Assembly: GCF_003989745.1 (NCBI RefSeq)
Contig: NZ_RZGS01000008.1
Location: 1-64,000, forward strand
DNA from: Legionella septentrionalis
GTDB taxonomy: Bacteria > Pseudomonadota > Gammaproteobacteria > Legionellales > Legionellaceae
DNA length: 64,000 bases
Reading direction: 5' to 3'
Shown: in pieces, positions 1-9,274 of the stretch
Numbering within the stretch: position 1 is the first letter of the stretch
Layout: each line of letters opens with the position of its first letter
Program-made: the position numbers and the translations under genes
The notes under the pieces: model-generated
Told to the model about the DNA's origin: nothing
Databases searched by the model: none
What the model saw: the letters and a program-made list of their open reading frames with translations, nothing else

Positions 1-73
1 TCCCTCTCCCCAACCCTCTCCCGCGAAGGGCATCATCATACTATCAAAGCTCCTATCGTGGGAGAGGGGGTAG
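1..73. repeat. GC-rich palindromic intergenic repeat, cut by window start
   Basis: The nonamer CCCTCTCCC occurs at 2-10 and 14-22, and its reverse complement GGGAGAGGG at 60-68, so the region can fold into a long hairpin. It is much richer in GC than its surroundings and has no reading frame. Similar CCCTCTCCC/GGGAGAGG palindromes are common dispersed intergenic repeats in bacteria. The left part lies outside the window, so the unit boundaries cannot be set. Confidence 0.5.
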
Positions 74-202
74 ATCGAAGTGAAATAGAAAAATTTGTGC
101 TCAATTTAAGATGAAATCTTGTCTAAAAAACTTTAGGGACGTTGCCTACTATGCAAGGGATTAATGCCGTTTTTCTTAATTGCTCATGTTATTAGCGGAT
201 AG

Positions 203-946
203 CTAATTGGGTATGGATTGCTCTTCATCAAAAAAATACACTTGACCCGTTTTAATATCATGTAAGCCTGCAATAATACCTACTTGCTTGTTTTTAACCA
301 GTTCTTTAAGTATTAAACTTTTTTCTTGCATATCTCGGACTACTTGCAGGGCATTGGCTTTAGCTATTTCATCGATCAGCTTTGTATCATCACAATTGTT
401 TAACCCAGTCACTTCCATAACTGGCTTAACAGTAGGTGCAATTTTATTCAAAACATCGGTTAAGTGCCCCATTTTGACCTGCTGACAAGCTCCTGCTACC
501 GCCCCACAAGAAGTATGCCCCAGAACGACAATAAGACGTACGCCTACTACCTTGGTGGCAAATTCAACACTTCCTAAAATATCATTATTAAGCACATTCC
601 CGGCAACCCTTAGGGTAAATAAATCAGCCAATCCTTGGTCAAAAAACAATTCGGGCACACTGCGCGAATCCATACAATTAAGAACCACGGCAAAAGGATA
701 TTGTCCATAAGCTGCCTGCTTTGCCTGCGCATGATAATCACGAACTATGGTTGTATTCGTTAAAAAACGTTGATTTCCCTCTTTTAGTCGCTGCAAGGCT
801 TGCTTGGGCGTCATTTGTTGTTGTTTGGCTTGAGTTAGAGTTTTGCCAAGAATAGGAATATCTTTGGAAGGAGTATCGGAAAAACTATTGGAAAACCAAA
901 TGAACCAGCTGAAAAATATAACTAGTTTGCAGAGTGAGGATTGCAT
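203..946 (-). CDS. Periplasmic beta-class carbonic anhydrase
   Basis: This enzyme interconverts CO2 and bicarbonate. The 247-residue product has an N-terminal hydrophobic segment (about residues 8-22) that looks like a signal peptide, followed by a beta-carbonic anhydrase domain. The zinc site is intact: Cys91 and Asp93 in CMDSRS, then His144 and Cys147 in GHTSCGA, with Arg95 as the partner of Asp93. Most bacterial beta enzymes are cytoplasmic, so the export signal is notable and suggests a role in CO2/pH balance in the periplasm. It is transcribed alone, divergent from the transporter to its right. The family call is firm; export is inferred from the N-terminus. Confidence 0.93.
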   Translation of the reverse strand: MQSSLCKLVIFFSWFIWFSNSFSDTPSKDIPILGKTLTQAKQQQMTPKQALQRLKEGNQRFLTNTTIVRDYHAQAKQAAYGQYPFAVVLNCMDSRSVPELFFDQGLADLFTLRVAGNVLNNDILGSVEFATKVVGVRLIVVLGHTSCGAVAGACQQVKMGHLTDVLNKIAPTVKPVMEVTGLNNCDDTKLIDEIAKANALQVVRDMQEKSLILKELVKNKQVGIIAGLHDIKTGQVYFFDEEQSIPN

Positions 947-1316
947 AGTTTCTCCATTTTTTGTAAAGATTCATCTTGCATGAATTACCTTTAAAAGATT
1001 CTAGTATGCCCAGGAAATATTGCAAAAAATAAGGATTTAAAAATATTATTTGCAAATCAGAGCCATAAATCATCCATAACTGCTGATAGTGAATTAAGAG
1101 ATTATGCTGTTGGTCAGATTAGAAAGTAAGCCGGCACAGTAACTATCCTGGCTTTGAAATACAGCGGATCAATGCAGAAATTTAAAGGGCGGCATAGGCC
1201 GGAGTGCCTGCTCATACATTGCTTTGCAAGGTATGCTTTTGCTAAAGTATTAACGCAGATGAAACTAATACGAATAAAGCCAAATAAAATTATAATCATC
1301 CAGAAGTTAAAACATC
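947..1316. other. Intergenic region between divergent genes
   Basis: This 370-base spacer separates the carbonic anhydrase gene from the rightward transporter gene and must carry both promoters. It has only short unconvincing reading frames with no ribosome binding site or recognisable product. I see no tRNA, no strong terminator and no clear sigma-70 element that I would assign. Confidence 0.5.
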
Positions 1317-2216
1317 ATGGCCATACAGCAGCACCGCGGTAGTATTTACGCTATTTTATCCGGATTTTTATATGGGTTTCTCGGTTATTTTGGCTTAAGC
1401 GTCATGCAGGCAGGAATTTCTGCCAGCACCATGTTATTTTGGCGATTTTTAATTTCAAGCGTGGTTATTTTTTTAATTTTATTGCCTTCTTTAAAACGCA
1501 TTCAAGACTCATGGCGCGACATTGGGTTTGCTTTTCTAAACGGTGCTGCTTTTTATAGCTTTTCCACGGTTCTTTATTTTTGGTCTTGCACGTACATTGG
1601 CTCTGGTTTGGCCATGGTCATATTTTTTACCTATCCGGGCATAGTAATTTTATGTAATTTTTTTGCTTACGGACAGAAAATTTCGCCAGCTTATTATGTA
1701 GCAATGTTTTTGATTTTTATGGGTATGTTGCTATTTGTCGATCTTCATGAAATGAAACTTGATTTTATCGGTATCATTCTTGCCGTTATTTCGGCGGCTT
1801 TTTATGCCTTTTATATTTTTTTCAGTAAAAAAAATATAATTTCTGCAAATTTATCCGCATTGATGGTTTCCCTAGGGTGTATGCTAAGCTGCTTGTGTCT
1901 AAGCTTACTCAATCAGAGTTTCTCCATACCGGTTGCAGGCGATGTTTGGCTGAATCTTTTGGGCATTGGCATATTATCCACGGCGTTTCCCATTTTATTA
2001 TTATTGTACAGTTTAAGGTATGTCAGTTCAGAAAAAGCCTCCATTCTATCGGTCCTTGAACCGGTTTTTGTCGTGCTTTGCGGTGTGGTTTTATTGGGGG
2101 AAACGTTAAAGCCTGCCCACATCCTGGGCGTGGTTATTGTGCTTGGTGGGGCTTTACTTACTCTTTTTAGTGATAAATTACGCTTATCTTTCCTAAATTC
2201 ACGCAAGTTAGTCTAG
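1317..2216 (+). CDS. EamA/DMT-family inner-membrane transporter
   Basis: The 299-residue product is almost entirely hydrophobic, with about ten predicted membrane helices arranged as two EamA-like halves. The second half keeps the typical signature with SSEKASILSVLEPVF followed by a GE and a GxxxxxGG pattern. Members of the drug/metabolite transporter superfamily export small metabolites or amino acids; the substrate cannot be read from the sequence. The ATG at 1317 lies at the usual distance before the first helix, although the ribosome binding site is weak. The gene stands alone, followed after 90 bases by the sensor kinase gene. Confidence 0.88.
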   Translation: MAIQQHRGSIYAILSGFLYGFLGYFGLSVMQAGISASTMLFWRFLISSVVIFLILLPSLKRIQDSWRDIGFAFLNGAAFYSFSTVLYFWSCTYIGSGLAMVIFFTYPGIVILCNFFAYGQKISPAYYVAMFLIFMGMLLFVDLHEMKLDFIGIILAVISAAFYAFYIFFSKKNIISANLSALMVSLGCMLSCLCLSLLNQSFSIPVAGDVWLNLLGIGILSTAFPILLLLYSLRYVSSEKASILSVLEPVFVVLCGVVLLGETLKPAHILGVVIVLGGALLTLFSDKLRLSFLNSRKLV

Positions 2217-2306
2217 TATACCGCAGGACACCCGTTGGTAGTAATTGCTCACATTGTGTATAAATATGATATTATTGAAGTTTATATTATTGCTTAAGAA
2301 AAAATT

Positions 2307-3566
2307 ATGCGGGGACTTGGGAACCATATCTCTATTCTTTTCAGCTACATGAACAAGCAAACGCTTGAATCCAGCAAGCAGATTAATTTGTTTGCCATCG
2401 TGATGCTAATAAATTTTCCTGTATTTGGTTTGGTATGGAGAGTAGAGGCTATCCTCCTGAAAGAAGAATATATCCTCAGGGTAACTGCCACTTGCTTATG
2501 CGCTTTGCTTTTTTCTACCCGTTTTTGGCCGTCTTCCTTACTAAAATGTTTACCTCTGCTGTGGTATGTCACTTTATTATTTTGTTTGCCGTTCTTTTTC
2601 TCTTATTTAACCTTGTTACACAATTGCTCAACCATCTGGCTTATGAATTGTGTGTCTGCAATCTTTTTGCTCTTATTAGTTACCCGCGTCATGGATGCTC
2701 TTATCCTGATGTTCCTAGGTTTTGGCCTGGCTTTTACGAGTTATTTTTTAGGGGAGCACACGTTATCTTATATTCCAGGGGAAATATCTTTATTCAGTTT
2801 AAGCATGACCTTCGCTGCAGCAGTGATTATCGGCGCTCTTTTCGCCAGAGACAGGGAAATTAGCCACGCCGACAAGATTTCAGGGATGCGGCTTTTAGCT
2901 GGAAGTCTGGCGCATGATTTACGTACTTCCTTAGCCAGTATTCATTTGCAGGCTGAGTTGCAGGATATGATCATTAATAAATTAAAAAACCCTGCTATTC
3001 AAAAAGATCTTAAGCGAAGTTTGAGTAAAATAAATCGCGGAATTGAATTGGGAAATCAATTGATCAGCATGCAACTTAATAACATTCAACATGAAAAATT
3101 TGATACGACGCGTTTCACCATTCAACCCGTCAGCAATCTAATGGTTAGAACTTTGCAAGAATACCCTTTCAGAAAAGAGCAAAGAAAATTGCTGCGAGTC
3201 GATTTACAAAGTGATTTTCTCGTCTGGATAGAAGAAGTTGCATTTAAAAATCTTATCTGGAATTTATTAAAAAATAGTATGGATTATATCGATGAAACCG
3301 GAAAAGGCGACGTTGAGATTTGGCTGACTCAAGGAGATAAAAACGATGATTTCAATTACTTAAACTTTAAAGATACTGCAAAAGGTATCTATCCTAAGCA
3401 AGCTGCAAAAATATTTGACTCATTTTATTCCGATCGTAAGGGTGGGACTGGAGTTGGTTTAGCTTATTGCAAATTACTGATGAAAGCCGCAGGCGGCGAT
3501 ATTTATTGTCAGGGAAAATCCAATGAATTTGCACATTTTACTTTAAAGTTCCCGAAGATTGATTAA
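2307..3566 (+). CDS. Lqs-type membrane sensor histidine kinase
   Basis: The 419-residue protein has about six membrane helices in residues 28-180 followed by a cytoplasmic kinase core. The phosphoacceptor is His203 in AHDLRTSLASI; the N box is NLIWNLLKNSMDYI; the G2 box is GTGVGLAYCKLL. The layout of six short helices directly joined to the kinase core is that of CqsS/LqsS/LqsT kinases, which sense alpha-hydroxyketone autoinducers in Vibrio and Legionella. No lqsA synthase or lqsR regulator lies alongside, so it would be an orphan, LqsT-like copy. The G1 box reads DTAKGI instead of the usual DxGxGI. ATG at 2349 is an alternative start. The Lqs assignment is by architecture only. Confidence 0.75.
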   Translation: MRGLGNHISILFSYMNKQTLESSKQINLFAIVMLINFPVFGLVWRVEAILLKEEYILRVTATCLCALLFSTRFWPSSLLKCLPLLWYVTLLFCLPFFFSYLTLLHNCSTIWLMNCVSAIFLLLLVTRVMDALILMFLGFGLAFTSYFLGEHTLSYIPGEISLFSLSMTFAAAVIIGALFARDREISHADKISGMRLLAGSLAHDLRTSLASIHLQAELQDMIINKLKNPAIQKDLKRSLSKINRGIELGNQLISMQLNNIQHEKFDTTRFTIQPVSNLMVRTLQEYPFRKEQRKLLRVDLQSDFLVWIEEVAFKNLIWNLLKNSMDYIDETGKGDVEIWLTQGDKNDDFNYLNFKDTAKGIYPKQAAKIFDSFYSDRKGGTGVGLAYCKLLMKAAGGDIYCQGKSNEFAHFTLKFPKID

Positions 3567-3613
3567 GTCTGGTTATTTTAAACGTAATTTGTGTTGCCAG
3601 GCAGAAATATGAC

Positions 3614-4045
3614 TCATAAGCAACCGAATGTACGACCTTCTCCTGGAGCCTGAGCTTCTACAACCGTTGCGCCAATTCGGCTTATTGCCCCGATCACAGT
3701 CATAAGCGGGGACAACAAGGTTATTACAGCACAAGCTAGTGTAAGTGCCATATGGGGCGGTGCTTTTTTTAGGGAATTTAATGCCGACTCATAGCATTGT
3801 TCTGCTGCCCAGGATTGCTCAACAAGGGATAAATACCCGGATGCGATAAAACCTACAGCTGCCTTTGCCAAATAAAAAAGGGCGCCTATGCCGTTTATTA
3901 GGGCAGTTACGGCAAAAAAAGCTGGGTAAGTCACAGGGGAAATGAGCGTAAAGGCAACATCAAACACACCACGATAAGGTCGCCAGAAGGTATACTTCAA
4001 TCCTTTGTCAACGATGGGGACTATAGAGTGGATGGAGTTGGTCAT
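3614..4045 (-). CDS. Hypothetical small membrane protein
   Basis: I do not recognise this 143-residue protein. It has a short polar N-terminus, hydrophobic stretches at roughly residues 28-50, 52-72 and 97-122 and a short polar tail, suggesting an inner-membrane protein with two or three helices. It sits tail-to-tail with the sensor kinase gene, 47 bases apart, and reads in the same direction as the next gene to the right. Its length, start and composition support a real gene. Unknown Legionella membrane proteins of this size include effectors, but nothing here proves that. Confidence 0.6.
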   Translation of the reverse strand: MTNSIHSIVPIVDKGLKYTFWRPYRGVFDVAFTLISPVTYPAFFAVTALINGIGALFYLAKAAVGFIASGYLSLVEQSWAAEQCYESALNSLKKAPPHMALTLACAVITLLSPLMTVIGAISRIGATVVEAQAPGEGRTFGCL

Positions 4046-4130
4046 TTAGAAACCTCTTATATTTGCGCAAATATTATCGCATATCGTTTATTTATGTTCA
4101 ATATGTAAAATAATGCGCATATATTTATAA

Positions 4131-4811
4131 TTAACAGAGCATATTTGATAATTCCTGCCACATGTTTAATTGATGCGAATATATGAAATTGAAGCTTTTT
4201 TTAACTTTTTCTGCATCAGCAATCCAAATTTCTTTTAATATTTCGGTTGTCACATCAAAATGATTTACCCTTTCATGGACTTTGAAAAAAGTCAGAGCAT
4301 CGTTAGGAATGGCCAGGGATTGAGCTAATGCAGTTAAATATGGGTAATCTGTATTATCAAGCTTTTCATAGGCGGCAAAAGTTGCAAACTGCTCTTGCAG
4401 GCTATGTTCCGTAAGCCACTGTAGATGAGTCTGGTTGAATTTTCTTGCAAAAGGCAGGTAGTTAGATTCATATGCTATTTCATGCTGTACATCAACGCCG
4501 CAAACCTCAGCAAATCGCACGTATAATTTTTCATGGGAAATTCTGTTGTCTATGCCCAATTCTTCCTGAATATTTTCAAAAATGATTTTTTTAATTCTCA
4601 GGTCATCGGCAAAATTGGCTACATACCACATAAAATTCACAAAATGTCCGCGTATATGATAAAACACAGCTGCAAAAGCTTTTTTTTGAGAATCCTCCCA
4701 AGTTGCAGTGTGTGTTATATCAAACAATGGTAATTTAACCAGCTGCTGACGGTACTGAGAATCGGTTTCTTCTAAGAAGTTATAAAATTCAGATGACACG
4801 GTAAATATCAC
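4131..4811 (-). CDS. Haem-oxygenase-fold putative iron-dependent oxidase
   Basis: The 226-residue, largely helical protein resembles the TenA/PqqC/CADD group of haem-oxygenase-like proteins, in which a diiron centre is held by Glu, His and Asp on a helical bundle. Candidate ligands are Glu84 (in ENIQEELG), His93, and the cluster around His179, Glu180, His184 and Asp186 in VHERVNHFD. Known members include the chlamydial p-aminobenzoate synthase CADD and thiaminase-like enzymes. No biosynthetic partner gene is adjacent, so the substrate is unknown. The start shown is GTG; a second GTG at 4799 lies about 11 bases behind a GGAG and may be the true start. Confidence 0.65.
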   Translation of the reverse strand: MIFTVSSEFYNFLEETDSQYRQQLVKLPLFDITHTATWEDSQKKAFAAVFYHIRGHFVNFMWYVANFADDLRIKKIIFENIQEELGIDNRISHEKLYVRFAEVCGVDVQHEIAYESNYLPFARKFNQTHLQWLTEHSLQEQFATFAAYEKLDNTDYPYLTALAQSLAIPNDALTFFKVHERVNHFDVTTEILKEIWIADAEKVKKSFNFIYSHQLNMWQELSNMLC

Positions 4812-4959
4812 TCCAAATATAAAATTGGCTTTATGGGTAATTAAAGTTCAAAAAGTAGTTATTTTACCATATATTTTTTATATAATCATAATCTTTAACG
4901 AATAAATGTTAAGTCGTGTTCATTTCAACTTGCACCTTGATGTCCGATGGGAAAATAGA

Positions 4960-5370
4960 ATGTATCAAAAATTGAAATTGGGTTTAATGCTGGGGTTATT
5001 GTTTCAAGTGTTTGCCGTATGCGCCGCAAGCCACCATCCTCAGGATTTTTTGAAAGAAGTGGCTGGAGCTAAAGACGAAGGGGAGCAAATAGTGCAGCAT
5101 TACTGTGCGAATTGTCATGCAAAAAAGCCACTGATTTCCCTGGGAGCCCCGCGTATGGGCCATGTTCATGACTGGCAACCGCGTATAAAGCAAGGAATTG
5201 CCTCCTTGTTAAATCATACTAATGAAGGCATTAATGCCATGCCGCCGCGTGGGGGATGTTTTGAATGCAGCGACGAACAACTCCTTTTAGCCGTCTTGGC
5301 CATGCTTCCACCGGAAGATGCCAAGTTACTGATTAAAGATAAAAAGATTATAAAAAAAACAGATAGTTAA
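4960..5370 (+). CDS. Cytochrome c5-type monohaem protein
   Basis: The product from ATG 4960 is 136 residues long with a classic signal peptide (basic start, hydrophobic core, cleavage near VCAAS). The haem site is CANCH, with a likely Met ligand in NAMPPRGG. A second CxxC pair follows in GGCFEC, which is the disulfide typical of cytochrome c5. It should be a periplasmic or membrane-attached electron carrier. An upstream in-frame ATG at 4906 would add 18 polar residues in front of the signal peptide and is unlikely. It is divergent from the putative iron oxidase gene. Confidence 0.88.
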   Translation: MYQKLKLGLMLGLLFQVFAVCAASHHPQDFLKEVAGAKDEGEQIVQHYCANCHAKKPLISLGAPRMGHVHDWQPRIKQGIASLLNHTNEGINAMPPRGGCFECSDEQLLLAVLAMLPPEDAKLLIKDKKIIKKTDS

Positions 5371-5442
5371 AAAAATTATTAAAAAATGCTAAATAAATTG
5401 TCAGTCTGCCCGATAAAATAGAAAAATAGGGAGGATTGACAC

Positions 5443-6003
5443 ATGAAAAATAAATTAATAATTTTGCCTTTCTGTTTAGGAACTGTAGCTTGTGCTCCTA
5501 TTGATCCATCCACCGTTGTAGTTGACGACGCGGGTAATGCGCATCACACAATGCATTACAGCATGGATAGCCGCGGCAGCAATTACTTCCCGGAGGAGCG
5601 CCAGGCTACAGGCAGAAAAGTATTTATATTCGATCCTAAGATTGCTGCTTGGGCAGTATATGATGCCCAAGGCAAACGGGTTAGAACCGGTAGCGCATCA
5701 GGAGGGAAGGATTTCTGCGAGGATGTAGGCCGGCCTTGTCGTACAGTGACTGGTACGTTTAAAGTTTATTCGAAAAAAGGGGAAGAATGCACTTCGAGTA
5801 TCTATCCTATTGAAACGAATGGTGGAGCTAAAATGCCATATTGCATGCACTTTAATGGCGGTTATTCCATCCATGGTGCCTATGAAGTGCCCACTTACAA
5901 TGCTAGCCACGGATGCATTCGGGTTTTGCCAAGTGCTGCCAAATGGTTAAATGAGAATTTTATGGATATCGGGACTACGGTTATTGTGAAGCCTTATCAC
6001 TAA
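5443..6003 (+). CDS. L,D-transpeptidase (YkuD) lipoprotein
   Basis: The 186-residue protein has a short hydrophobic leader ending in a plausible lipobox at Cys17 (GTVAC), then a YkuD domain. The catalytic motif is complete: His144 in IHGAYE and His156/Cys158 in SHGCIRV. L,D-transpeptidases make 3-3 cross-links in peptidoglycan or attach proteins to it. Additional Cys residues at 92, 99, 116 and 134 may form disulfides in the periplasm. A good ribosome binding site (GGGAGG) lies eight bases before the ATG, and a strong terminator follows directly. This is one of two L,D-transpeptidase genes in the window. Confidence 0.9.
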   Translation: MKNKLIILPFCLGTVACAPIDPSTVVVDDAGNAHHTMHYSMDSRGSNYFPEERQATGRKVFIFDPKIAAWAVYDAQGKRVRTGSASGGKDFCEDVGRPCRTVTGTFKVYSKKGEECTSSIYPIETNGGAKMPYCMHFNGGYSIHGAYEVPTYNASHGCIRVLPSAAKWLNENFMDIGTTVIVKPYH

Positions 6004-6016
6004 TAAATACAAAAAT

Positions 6017-6042
6017 AAAAAGCCAACTTAAGTTGGCTTTTT
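6017..6042. terminator. Bidirectional rho-independent terminator
   Basis: A perfect palindrome centred on AAGCCAACTT/AAGTTGGCTT is flanked by A-runs on the left and T-runs on the right. It lies between the convergent L,D-transpeptidase gene and the large gene ending at 6061, so it can stop transcription from both sides. Confidence 0.9.
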
Positions 6043-6060
6043 ATTTGCTACTAAGCTTGA

Positions 6061-9060
6061 TTAATTGGTGGAATTTTTATTTGGATTATTGAAAAGCGGT
6101 TTATGCTCCTTCAATTCCATGGATATGCGCTCAACGCCATCCATACCAGTAATATTATTATGTGTCGCCCATTTCAAAAGTTCTTCGGTTGTTTTAATAG
6201 CCACGACAGCACCTTTTTCTTCATGAATCCGGCTTAGTGCAGGAATGGCTTCCTGGCCTAAATTAGCCGAATTTTTATCAATATCGTACAAAGATAAAAT
6301 TTCAGGGAATCGAGGCGCTGTACGGCCAAAAAAACCATGGGCATGAGAGGATGCATGATTGATTTGATAAGCTTTGACCATCGTCCTGATTCTTGCGATT
6401 TGTTGAGCTAATTCAGGATCTTGTTCCAAGTTTAAATGAGGATCATGATTTAAAGAGTGCAAATATTCACGGCCCAGCGCATACATGTCTGCATTTTTCC
6501 CACTTTTTTGTGCTTTCAACATCTTTGCTAAAACGACATTAGCCGAGAAGATAGTTTCAGATGGAGAGACATCTTCTGCGGCGACAATGGCTACACCGCC
6601 CCCAATTTTTTTACCTTGGGATGCAGTTACAAATTTTGCGGCTTCCCGATCAAGTACTGCCGTATTGGTGGATTTGTAAATTGGCTGGTCCCAGTCCGAA
6701 ATTGTTCCCTCAACGTAGCCCGTGTTAAGGACAGGGATGGTTCGTGCATACACTTTAAATCTTGGCTCATCATCTCCCTGAGTGGGCATGTGCATGGGTG
6801 CCATTAAATTTAAAAAATTAGTAAAAAGCAGCCGCACATCTTTTTCAATATCAGGATGATTGGGTGCATTTAAAATCGTTTTGGCTTGTTGTTGCAATTG
6901 CTCTTTTTGCTCTTTCAGCGCACCAGTAAAATCCATGTGTGCAAAAGCTTTTCCCAGAAAAGCTTTACCTTCTGCAATTTCTTTAATTAAATCTGTACCG
7001 ATTTCTTTCCAAAATGGGTTGATGACTTTGGGGTTCTGTTCCCCTCCAAAATTATAAAATAACTTGCTATAGCGTTCGTCTTTACATAAATTTTCAGCCG
7101 TCGTCCAACGTCCACTTTCTGGAAAATCATCGAAACTTTGACCGTTGTTTGCCCACATAAATGCATCAACATAATCCTGAACGGTCATGGTATGGTCGTT
7201 AGCCCACGCATTTAATTCCCTGGATACAAAAGGGTCAATTTCCAAAGGATCCGCTGCAATCTTTGTGATGTGTTCTTCGGCTATATAGATGTGATTGGCA
7301 ATAGAATGGTGAATAATTTGTAAAAATAACTGGTTTTCCATTTCGACTGTTTTAGCACCATATCGCCCAACTGCTTTTTTATCATGTTCTGTAAAGAATA
7401 AATTTCCAGAGGCGGTGATGCTAAACTCATAATCAGACGCTTCTTTTTTAAAGAATGCCTCATACATTTTTTTATCTGAAACAATGTGGTTCTGTAGGGC
7501 AATGTCGGCATCTTTATAATTTATTTTTTGATAGATACTTTTGTTTTTTCGGGCAATTTCTTTTTCAATATCAATTAAATCAGTATAAAAAGTCCTTAAG
7601 TGTCCGGATAAAGCCTGAGCTTTGAACTTAAATTCATCATGGTTTTCCAAATCTTTAATATGCGTTTCCAAAAGCTCATTTCTTTGGCTTTGCAGCTGGT
7701 GGATTTGTGTATTGAGAGCATTTATATTGTCATGACAGTAACGTTGAATCCTCGCATCATGATGGCTTTGTGCATACACTTTCAGTAAGTGTTGCACCAT
7801 TCCATAGCATTCGCTCAATTCAGCTGCACATTTTTGGTAGGCTTCCTGTACTTCTGTAGTTAAAACTTGGACTTCCTGACTCAGTGGGTGAGTTAACAAG
7901 CGGTTGATTTTTTCAGATAATTTTTGCTGATTTTCATAATAGACATCATTGGTTTCCATAAATTTATGCAGCTCTTCCGCATGTTTTTTATAGCCAATGC
8001 TCATTTGCTGCAAGAAGAGTTGTAATTCTTTTTGTAGCCGATTTTGACCACTGTTTCCTTCAAAGGGCTGGCCTTCTTTATCATCGCTCATTCTATGAAT
8101 AGTAAAAATGCCGGAATTTGGCGTACCATAAGTGATTTCCCCATAATAACGCTTATCTTCGGGGCGCATTTTTTCCATAATCTTAACGCTGCTATGGCCA
8201 GTGGCATCTGCGGCTAATCTGGCAAGATTAGCTACATCATGCACCATATTAATGCCGGTATAATTGGGATCTTGAGCCTGAGCTTTGATTTCTTCAGCCA
8301 ATTTGTAAAATTTTGTGTAAGCCAATTCTTTATTTAAACTGGTTGTGTCCATTCGTGTGCGCTCATGTTGCGTTTTGCAGTATTTTTCCAGATAGTCAAT
8401 CAGGCAAAGTGGATCCACATGAGTACGGATATCAATAACACCTTCGGTAGTCGTCATCGTGCCCGGTGCGACATCTTTGTGGGAAGAGCCGCCAGCTCCG
8501 TAGGTTTTGATATGAATGGGACGGGGTCTGCCACGTTCATGAAATATCCCATTATCAATTAAGGAATTCATGATGATATCGCTTTCGTGTAGAACCAAAT
8601 CACCGTTTAAACCCATGTTTAACTGCTGATGTACAATGCCCTTGATACTGGTGATTTCCTCATTTGCGTTTTTTGTTACCAGACCAAAACAAATCCCATG
8701 ATTGTCAAATGCTTTAATTTTGGCATTACCTTGAGAAAAGAGCTTGTTTGCTACGCGATTTTCCTCTGCATTTTTAGAAAGATTGTCTACCAATTCTTGC
8801 ATGGGACCGTCCTGGTTCCCACCGGACACATAATTCCAGTCATGGCCAGAAATTTGCTGGATATTGGATTCAAGTAAGACGCTGCTGTTAGCTCCTTTTT
8901 CCAGGCGAAAGACCACTAATGCCGCTTCACCAGGATTTAAATTTTCAATGTATCTTTTAAGAAGAGGGCGCGTTTCTTCATCCATGACTCCGCCAATATA
9001 TTCAATGGGTTTGACTGTATCTTTTTGAAGAGATTCCTGCAGGTTTTCTTCACGGGGCAT
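6061..9060 (-). CDS. Large orphan coiled-coil protein, effector-like
   Basis: I do not recognise this 999-residue soluble protein. It has no signal peptide or clear membrane helix. A charged region at about residues 350-520 (repeated Gln/Glu/Leu heptads) should form coiled coil. The N-terminal third and C-terminal third are mixed alpha/beta in composition, with glycine-rich turns such as GAGGSS and GKKIGGGVAIV. The tail contains a Glu-rich stretch (ERISMELKEH) ahead of a polar end, which resembles the E-block seen in many Dot/Icm substrates. The gene stands alone between core genes. Calling it a translocated effector is inference from size, orphan status, tail and organism. Confidence 0.7.
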   Translation of the reverse strand: MPREENLQESLQKDTVKPIEYIGGVMDEETRPLLKRYIENLNPGEAALVVFRLEKGANSSVLLESNIQQISGHDWNYVSGGNQDGPMQELVDNLSKNAEENRVANKLFSQGNAKIKAFDNHGICFGLVTKNANEEITSIKGIVHQQLNMGLNGDLVLHESDIIMNSLIDNGIFHERGRPRPIHIKTYGAGGSSHKDVAPGTMTTTEGVIDIRTHVDPLCLIDYLEKYCKTQHERTRMDTTSLNKELAYTKFYKLAEEIKAQAQDPNYTGINMVHDVANLARLAADATGHSSVKIMEKMRPEDKRYYGEITYGTPNSGIFTIHRMSDDKEGQPFEGNSGQNRLQKELQLFLQQMSIGYKKHAEELHKFMETNDVYYENQQKLSEKINRLLTHPLSQEVQVLTTEVQEAYQKCAAELSECYGMVQHLLKVYAQSHHDARIQRYCHDNINALNTQIHQLQSQRNELLETHIKDLENHDEFKFKAQALSGHLRTFYTDLIDIEKEIARKNKSIYQKINYKDADIALQNHIVSDKKMYEAFFKKEASDYEFSITASGNLFFTEHDKKAVGRYGAKTVEMENQLFLQIIHHSIANHIYIAEEHITKIAADPLEIDPFVSRELNAWANDHTMTVQDYVDAFMWANNGQSFDDFPESGRWTTAENLCKDERYSKLFYNFGGEQNPKVINPFWKEIGTDLIKEIAEGKAFLGKAFAHMDFTGALKEQKEQLQQQAKTILNAPNHPDIEKDVRLLFTNFLNLMAPMHMPTQGDDEPRFKVYARTIPVLNTGYVEGTISDWDQPIYKSTNTAVLDREAAKFVTASQGKKIGGGVAIVAAEDVSPSETIFSANVVLAKMLKAQKSGKNADMYALGREYLHSLNHDPHLNLEQDPELAQQIARIRTMVKAYQINHASSHAHGFFGRTAPRFPEILSLYDIDKNSANLGQEAIPALSRIHEEKGAVVAIKTTEELLKWATHNNITGMDGVERISMELKEHKPLFNNPNKNSTN

Positions 9061-9274
9061 GGCTCAACTCATAAAGGCTGATTTGTAATAAGTATAGACA
9101 AATTTTATCTTTACTGTTTTTTATTTGCGCTAAAAAGCGATGAAATTTTTTAGTGTTTTACGCTGGTTTTTTGAGAAATTAATTGTTCAAAAAATAAAAT
9201 AATTCATCATATTGTCTGTTTTTATATCTTATTTTGCAGTATGATCCCTTTCCAGCCTAGGCAGAGAGGTCAAT
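9061..9274. promoter_or_regulatory. Divergent AT-rich promoter region
   Basis: This 214-base AT-rich spacer separates two divergent effector-like genes. A TATGAT element at 9240-9245 is a fair -10 hexamer for the rightward leucine-rich-repeat gene, about 30 bases before its ATG, but no good -35 lies at the usual distance. I could not find a convincing PmrA or CpxR site. Confidence 0.35.

Noticed and set aside
2435-2863. 142-codon frame inside the sensor kinase gene
   Set aside because: It lies in another frame wholly within a well supported kinase gene and has no family resemblance.
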